From Candidatus Pantoea bituminis (GTDB taxonomy: Bacteria > Pseudomonadota > Gammaproteobacteria > Enterobacterales > Enterobacteriaceae), in contig NZ_JAGTWO010000004.1 of NCBI RefSeq assembly GCF_018842675.1, forward strand, positions 3,286,001-3,350,000: a stretch of DNA of 64,000 nt, given 5' to 3'. The notes below the pieces were generated by a model. The model had not been told where the DNA came from. It did no database searches and was given only the letters and a program-made list of their open reading frames with translations. Shown piece after piece: positions 61,245-64,000 of this stretch; the stretch's first letter is position 1, and every line of letters starts with the position of its first letter. A program made the position numbers and the translations under genes.

Positions 61245-63518
61245 CTACGCTATTTTGCAAACGGGATGTTTTTTGATTTCTACCAGGCAACTCATGGCAT
61301 TAGGACCCTGGGTCAGCGACGAGGTCCCGATGTCCAGCGTCAGCACATTTGGGTTGCCCGCGCGATCCCACGGCTGCCATTTGCCGCCGAAGCCAGGATC
61401 AAACCAGGCACCAGTAGACACGATCACCACGCCCGGCGTTAATCCGTCGGTCACACGCACGCCTGCCAGCATCGTGCCGCGCGTATTGCTGACTTCGATC
61501 TCATCACCCTCCACGATGCCACGCACAGCGGCATCTTGCGGATGCATGTAGAGCGTTTCATGCCCGGCCGTTTTGTTGCCCTGCACGGTTTCCGTGGCAT
61601 CCAGCTGACTGTGCAGACGATCAGAGGGTTGAATCGAGATCATGTGCAGCGGATAGTCACGGCTCAACGGCGAACCCAACCACTCTTGAGGCTCACGCCA
61701 TTCAGGATGTCCGGCAACATCGTCCAGCTGATAATCGGCGATGGTCTGACTAAACAGCTCAATCTTGCCGCTGGCGGTTTGAATCGGATGGGCGACTGGA
61801 TCGGCGCGGAAATTATCCATAAACACATAAGGCTTGCCGCCTTCTGGAATCTCAACAAAGCCGCGTTGCCAAAATGCGTCAAACTCGGGGAACTCGATGC
61901 CTTTATGCGCATGTGCCACCGCACATTGCTGATAAAGGTGCGCGATCCACTCCATCTCATTGCGTCCTTCAGTGAAGGTTTCGCGGTAGCCAAGACGCTC
62001 AGCAAGATCAGCAAAAATATCGAAATCATTGCGCGCCTGATGCTGCGGTTTAACCGCCTGATGCATCGCAAACACGAAGCGATCGCGAGATGACCCGCCA
62101 ATGTCGTTGCGCTCCAGCGTGGTGGTGGCGGGTAATACGATATCCGCCATCTGTGCCGCCGGCGTCCAGACAATATCCTGCACCACTACCGTATCGGGCT
62201 TCTGCCACCCTTCCACCAGACGGTTGAGCTGCTGGTGATGATGGAATGGATTGCCGCCCGCCCAGTGCACCAGATGGATATCGGGATAGGTCAGCGTTTC
62301 GCCCTGGAATGGATAAGGCTGGCCAGGATTCAGCAGCATGTCGCTGATGCGAGCCACAGGAATCGACAGGCCGCCGGGGTTGGGCCCAGTACTCATTAAT
62401 GGCGAAGGCCCTTCCTGACGCGGATTGCCGACGCTGTTCATCGAACCGTGCCCGAAGGAGAAGCCCGCACCCGGCAAGCCTGGCTGGCCCAGCATTGAAG
62501 AGAGCGCAATCATCATCCAATAGGGCTGCTCGCCACGGTGCGCGCGCTGTACCGAATAGGAACAGGTAATAAAGCTGCGTTTACCGATGAGCTGCTGTGC
62601 CAACTGCACAATGCGCTCTGCCGGAATCCCGGTGATACGGCTGGCCCAACCGGCGGTTTTGGCCACGCCGTCACTTTCGCCCAGCAGATAAGCACGCAGC
62701 TGCGGCCAGCCGGTGCAATGGCTGGCAAGAAAAGCCTCATCTACCGCGCCGCGCTGCTGAATTTCATAGCCCAGCGCCATCATTAATGCGGCATCGGTAT
62801 TGGGGCGAATCGGGATCCAGTCGGCGTTAACAAAGGCGGGGCAATCGTCACGCATCGGACTGATGTTGATGATCGGCGTACCTTTGGCGACGAGCTGTTC
62901 CAGCGCCGGTTTCAAGGTGTGCTGACCGGCACCGCCGGAAGCGACCTGCGCATTTTTCAGCGCCAGACCGCCAAAGGCGACAAAAATTTCCGCGTGTTCA
63001 ACCACTTCTGGCCAATCGGTCACACGACCGGTAAGCGGCATATACGTGCCAATCACATACGGCAGGAAAAACTGTGCTGCGCCCCAACTGTAATTCCCCT
63101 GCTGATCAACACCGCCGCCGCCCTTAAAGTAAAAGCGGCGAACCAGCGTGCGCGCATGGTTAACACGGCCCGCAGAAGACCAGCCATACGAACCGGTGAA
63201 AATACCCGATGCGCCGTAGCGCTCGCGGATACGGCGGTTTTCGTCTGCCACTAAATCCAGCGCGGTATCCCAATCCACCGCGACAAAATCTTCCCGGCCA
63301 CGCAATGTGCGATCGCTGTTTTCGCGCGATTTTAGCCACGAGCGACGCACCATCGGTTGGCGGATACGTTTATCGGAGTAGACCAGTTCAGGAATAGTAT
63401 TCAGCATCGGTGACGGATCGGCATCGGCGAAAAACGGTTCGCAGCCAATCAGACGATCATTTTCTGTCACGGCGTTAAAGGCGCCCCAGTGCGCCAGATG
63501 TGGCACTCTTGTTTTCAT
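61245..63518 (-). CDS. bisC: Biotin sulfoxide reductase type molybdoenzyme (BisC family)
   Basis: 757 residues of the DMSO reductase superfamily. It lacks the N-terminal Fe-S Cys motif. GSYGWSSAGRVNHARTLVRRF supplies the Mo-ligand Ser, as in BisC and TorA. YPDIHLVHWAGGNPFHHHQQLNRLVEGWQKPDTVVVQDIVWTPAAQMADIVLPATTTLERNDIGGSSRDRF is the cofactor region, followed by a C-terminal MopB_CT domain. It has no Tat signal, so it is cytoplasmic, which favours BisC (biotin or methionine sulfoxide reduction, bis-MGD cofactor) over periplasmic TorA/TorZ. It diverges from galR. Confidence 0.9.
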   Translation of the reverse strand: MKTRVPHLAHWGAFNAVTENDRLIGCEPFFADADPSPMLNTIPELVYSDKRIRQPMVRRSWLKSRENSDRTLRGREDFVAVDWDTALDLVADENRRIRERYGASGIFTGSYGWSSAGRVNHARTLVRRFYFKGGGGVDQQGNYSWGAAQFFLPYVIGTYMPLTGRVTDWPEVVEHAEIFVAFGGLALKNAQVASGGAGQHTLKPALEQLVAKGTPIINISPMRDDCPAFVNADWIPIRPNTDAALMMALGYEIQQRGAVDEAFLASHCTGWPQLRAYLLGESDGVAKTAGWASRITGIPAERIVQLAQQLIGKRSFITCSYSVQRAHRGEQPYWMMIALSSMLGQPGLPGAGFSFGHGSMNSVGNPRQEGPSPLMSTGPNPGGLSIPVARISDMLLNPGQPYPFQGETLTYPDIHLVHWAGGNPFHHHQQLNRLVEGWQKPDTVVVQDIVWTPAAQMADIVLPATTTLERNDIGGSSRDRFVFAMHQAVKPQHQARNDFDIFADLAERLGYRETFTEGRNEMEWIAHLYQQCAVAHAHKGIEFPEFDAFWQRGFVEIPEGGKPYVFMDNFRADPVAHPIQTASGKIELFSQTIADYQLDDVAGHPEWREPQEWLGSPLSRDYPLHMISIQPSDRLHSQLDATETVQGNKTAGHETLYMHPQDAAVRGIVEGDEIEVSNTRGTMLAGVRVTDGLTPGVVIVSTGAWFDPGFGGKWQPWDRAGNPNVLTLDIGTSSLTQGPNAMSCLVEIKKHPVCKIA

Positions 63519-63676
63519 CTTTGTTTTTCACAGCAGGTGTTGGGGAAAAACAGCATAACATGCAACGCGTCGCCCTTGTAAGCCGCTGCACAAGGGCTGA
63601 TTTTGCGCTCTTTTGCGACGACGCTGGCATTCTGTTGGGTTGATGTGAGCCTGCTTTTCCGTAACACTGATGCCAT

Positions 63677-63692
63677 GTGTAAACGTTTTCCC
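63677..63692. promoter_or_regulatory. GalR/GalS-type operator upstream of galR
   Basis: GTGTAAACGTTTTCCC fits the LacI-family operator GTGNAANCGNTTNCAC except near the right end. It lies 18 bp before the galR ATG, implying autoregulation. Confidence 0.7.
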
Positions 63693-63709
63693 CGGAAGCA
63701 GGTAAACGC

Positions 63710-64000
63710 ATGTCGACCATTAAGGATGTTGCCAGACTGGCGGGCGTTTCTGTCGCCACGGTTTCTCGCGTTATCAATAATTCCCCTAAAGCCAGTGAAA
63801 GCTCGCGTCAGGCTGTAGGCCAGGCAATGGAGCAACTGCAATATCATCCAAACGCCAATGCACGCGCCCTGGCGCAGCAATCCACTGAAACCCTGGGTTT
63901 AGTCGTGGGTGACGTTTCCGATCCCTTTTTCGGCGCAATGGTTAAAGCTGTTGATGAGGTGGCAGGACAAACCGGTAACTTTTTGCTGATTGGTAACGGT
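63710..64000 (+). CDS. galR: Galactose repressor GalR (5' end only)
   Basis: The first 97 residues are present; the gene continues beyond the window. The LacI-family helix-turn-helix [35 protein letters not shown] and hinge [11 protein letters not shown] are followed by the effector domain start [38 protein letters not shown], almost the same as E. coli GalR. It represses galactose transport and use. It diverges from bisC; in E. coli galR is near aas/omrAB as well. Confidence 0.93.
   Translation, partial: MSTIKDVARLAGVSVATVSRVINNSPKASESSRQAVGQAMEQLQYHPNANARALAQQSTETLGLVVGDVSDPFFGAMVKAVDEVAGQTGNFLLIGNG

Overview
The window is a chromosomal segment of an Enterobacterales species, most likely Erwiniaceae (Pantoea/Erwinia-like). 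The evidence is the conserved yjgR-lptG/lptF-pepA-holC-valS-yjgM-miaE-rraB-argF-pyrLBI-ridA neighbourhood, a leuX-type tRNA-Leu island site, an aas-lplT pair, OmrA/OmrB-type sRNAs and galR, plus a periplasmic gluconate-dehydrogenase-type operon common in Pantoea.

Layout. 1-1036 holds the end of a P4-type island with a doubly nonsense-mutated integrase. 1037-12964 is a second island bounded by a 39-bp perfect repeat of the leuX 3' end. It carries a tyrosine integrase, an AbiJ/STM4504-type protein, a leftward block with a tape-measure-like protein and small unknown genes, a serine recombinase, HTH proteins including a Rep-like one next to a 139-bp nested inverted repeat, and an unknown 304-aa gene. 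12927-13011 is leuX. 13.2-17.5 kb holds two DUF2382 stress-type genes, yjjA, an unknown acidic protein and marC. 17.5-18.4 kb is an expanded array of palindromic repeats containing two extra copies of the marC 3' end. 18.4-22.2 kb is a three-subunit membrane dehydrogenase operon (triheme cytochrome c, GMC flavoprotein, Tat-exported small subunit). 22.9-24.5 kb is an orphan family-5 solute-binding protein. 24.6-40 kb is the housekeeping block. 40-43.5 kb is lplT-aas. 43.5-58.6 kb encodes two complete RND tripartite efflux systems, an MdtABC/MuxABC type and an AcrAB/MexAB type, each with its own outer-membrane factor. 58.9-61.2 kb has two OmrA/OmrB-type sRNAs flanking a PBP3 paralogue. The window ends with a BisC-type molybdoenzyme and the start of galR.

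How the genes work together. Arginine and pyrimidine synthesis (argF, pyrBI) share carbamoyl phosphate. The LPS transport permease pair lptFG is translationally coupled. aas and lplT form the lysophospholipid import and re-acylation pathway. The RND operons should form two inner-membrane to outer-membrane efflux conduits. OmrA/B repress outer-membrane proteins, and galR has an apparent autoregulatory operator.

Reading-frame caution. Fourteen frame breaks in thirteen genes are each repaired by adding one base to a homopolymer (integrase, tape measure, marC, cytochrome c, yjgR, pepA, argF, lplT, aas, mdtC, mdtB, AcrB-like, and twice in AcrA-like). All are deletions. I read this as systematic homopolymer under-calling in the assembly rather than gene decay, and I annotate these as full-length genes with the break marked. 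The P4-type integrase is different: it has base substitutions and an internal deletion and is a true pseudogene.
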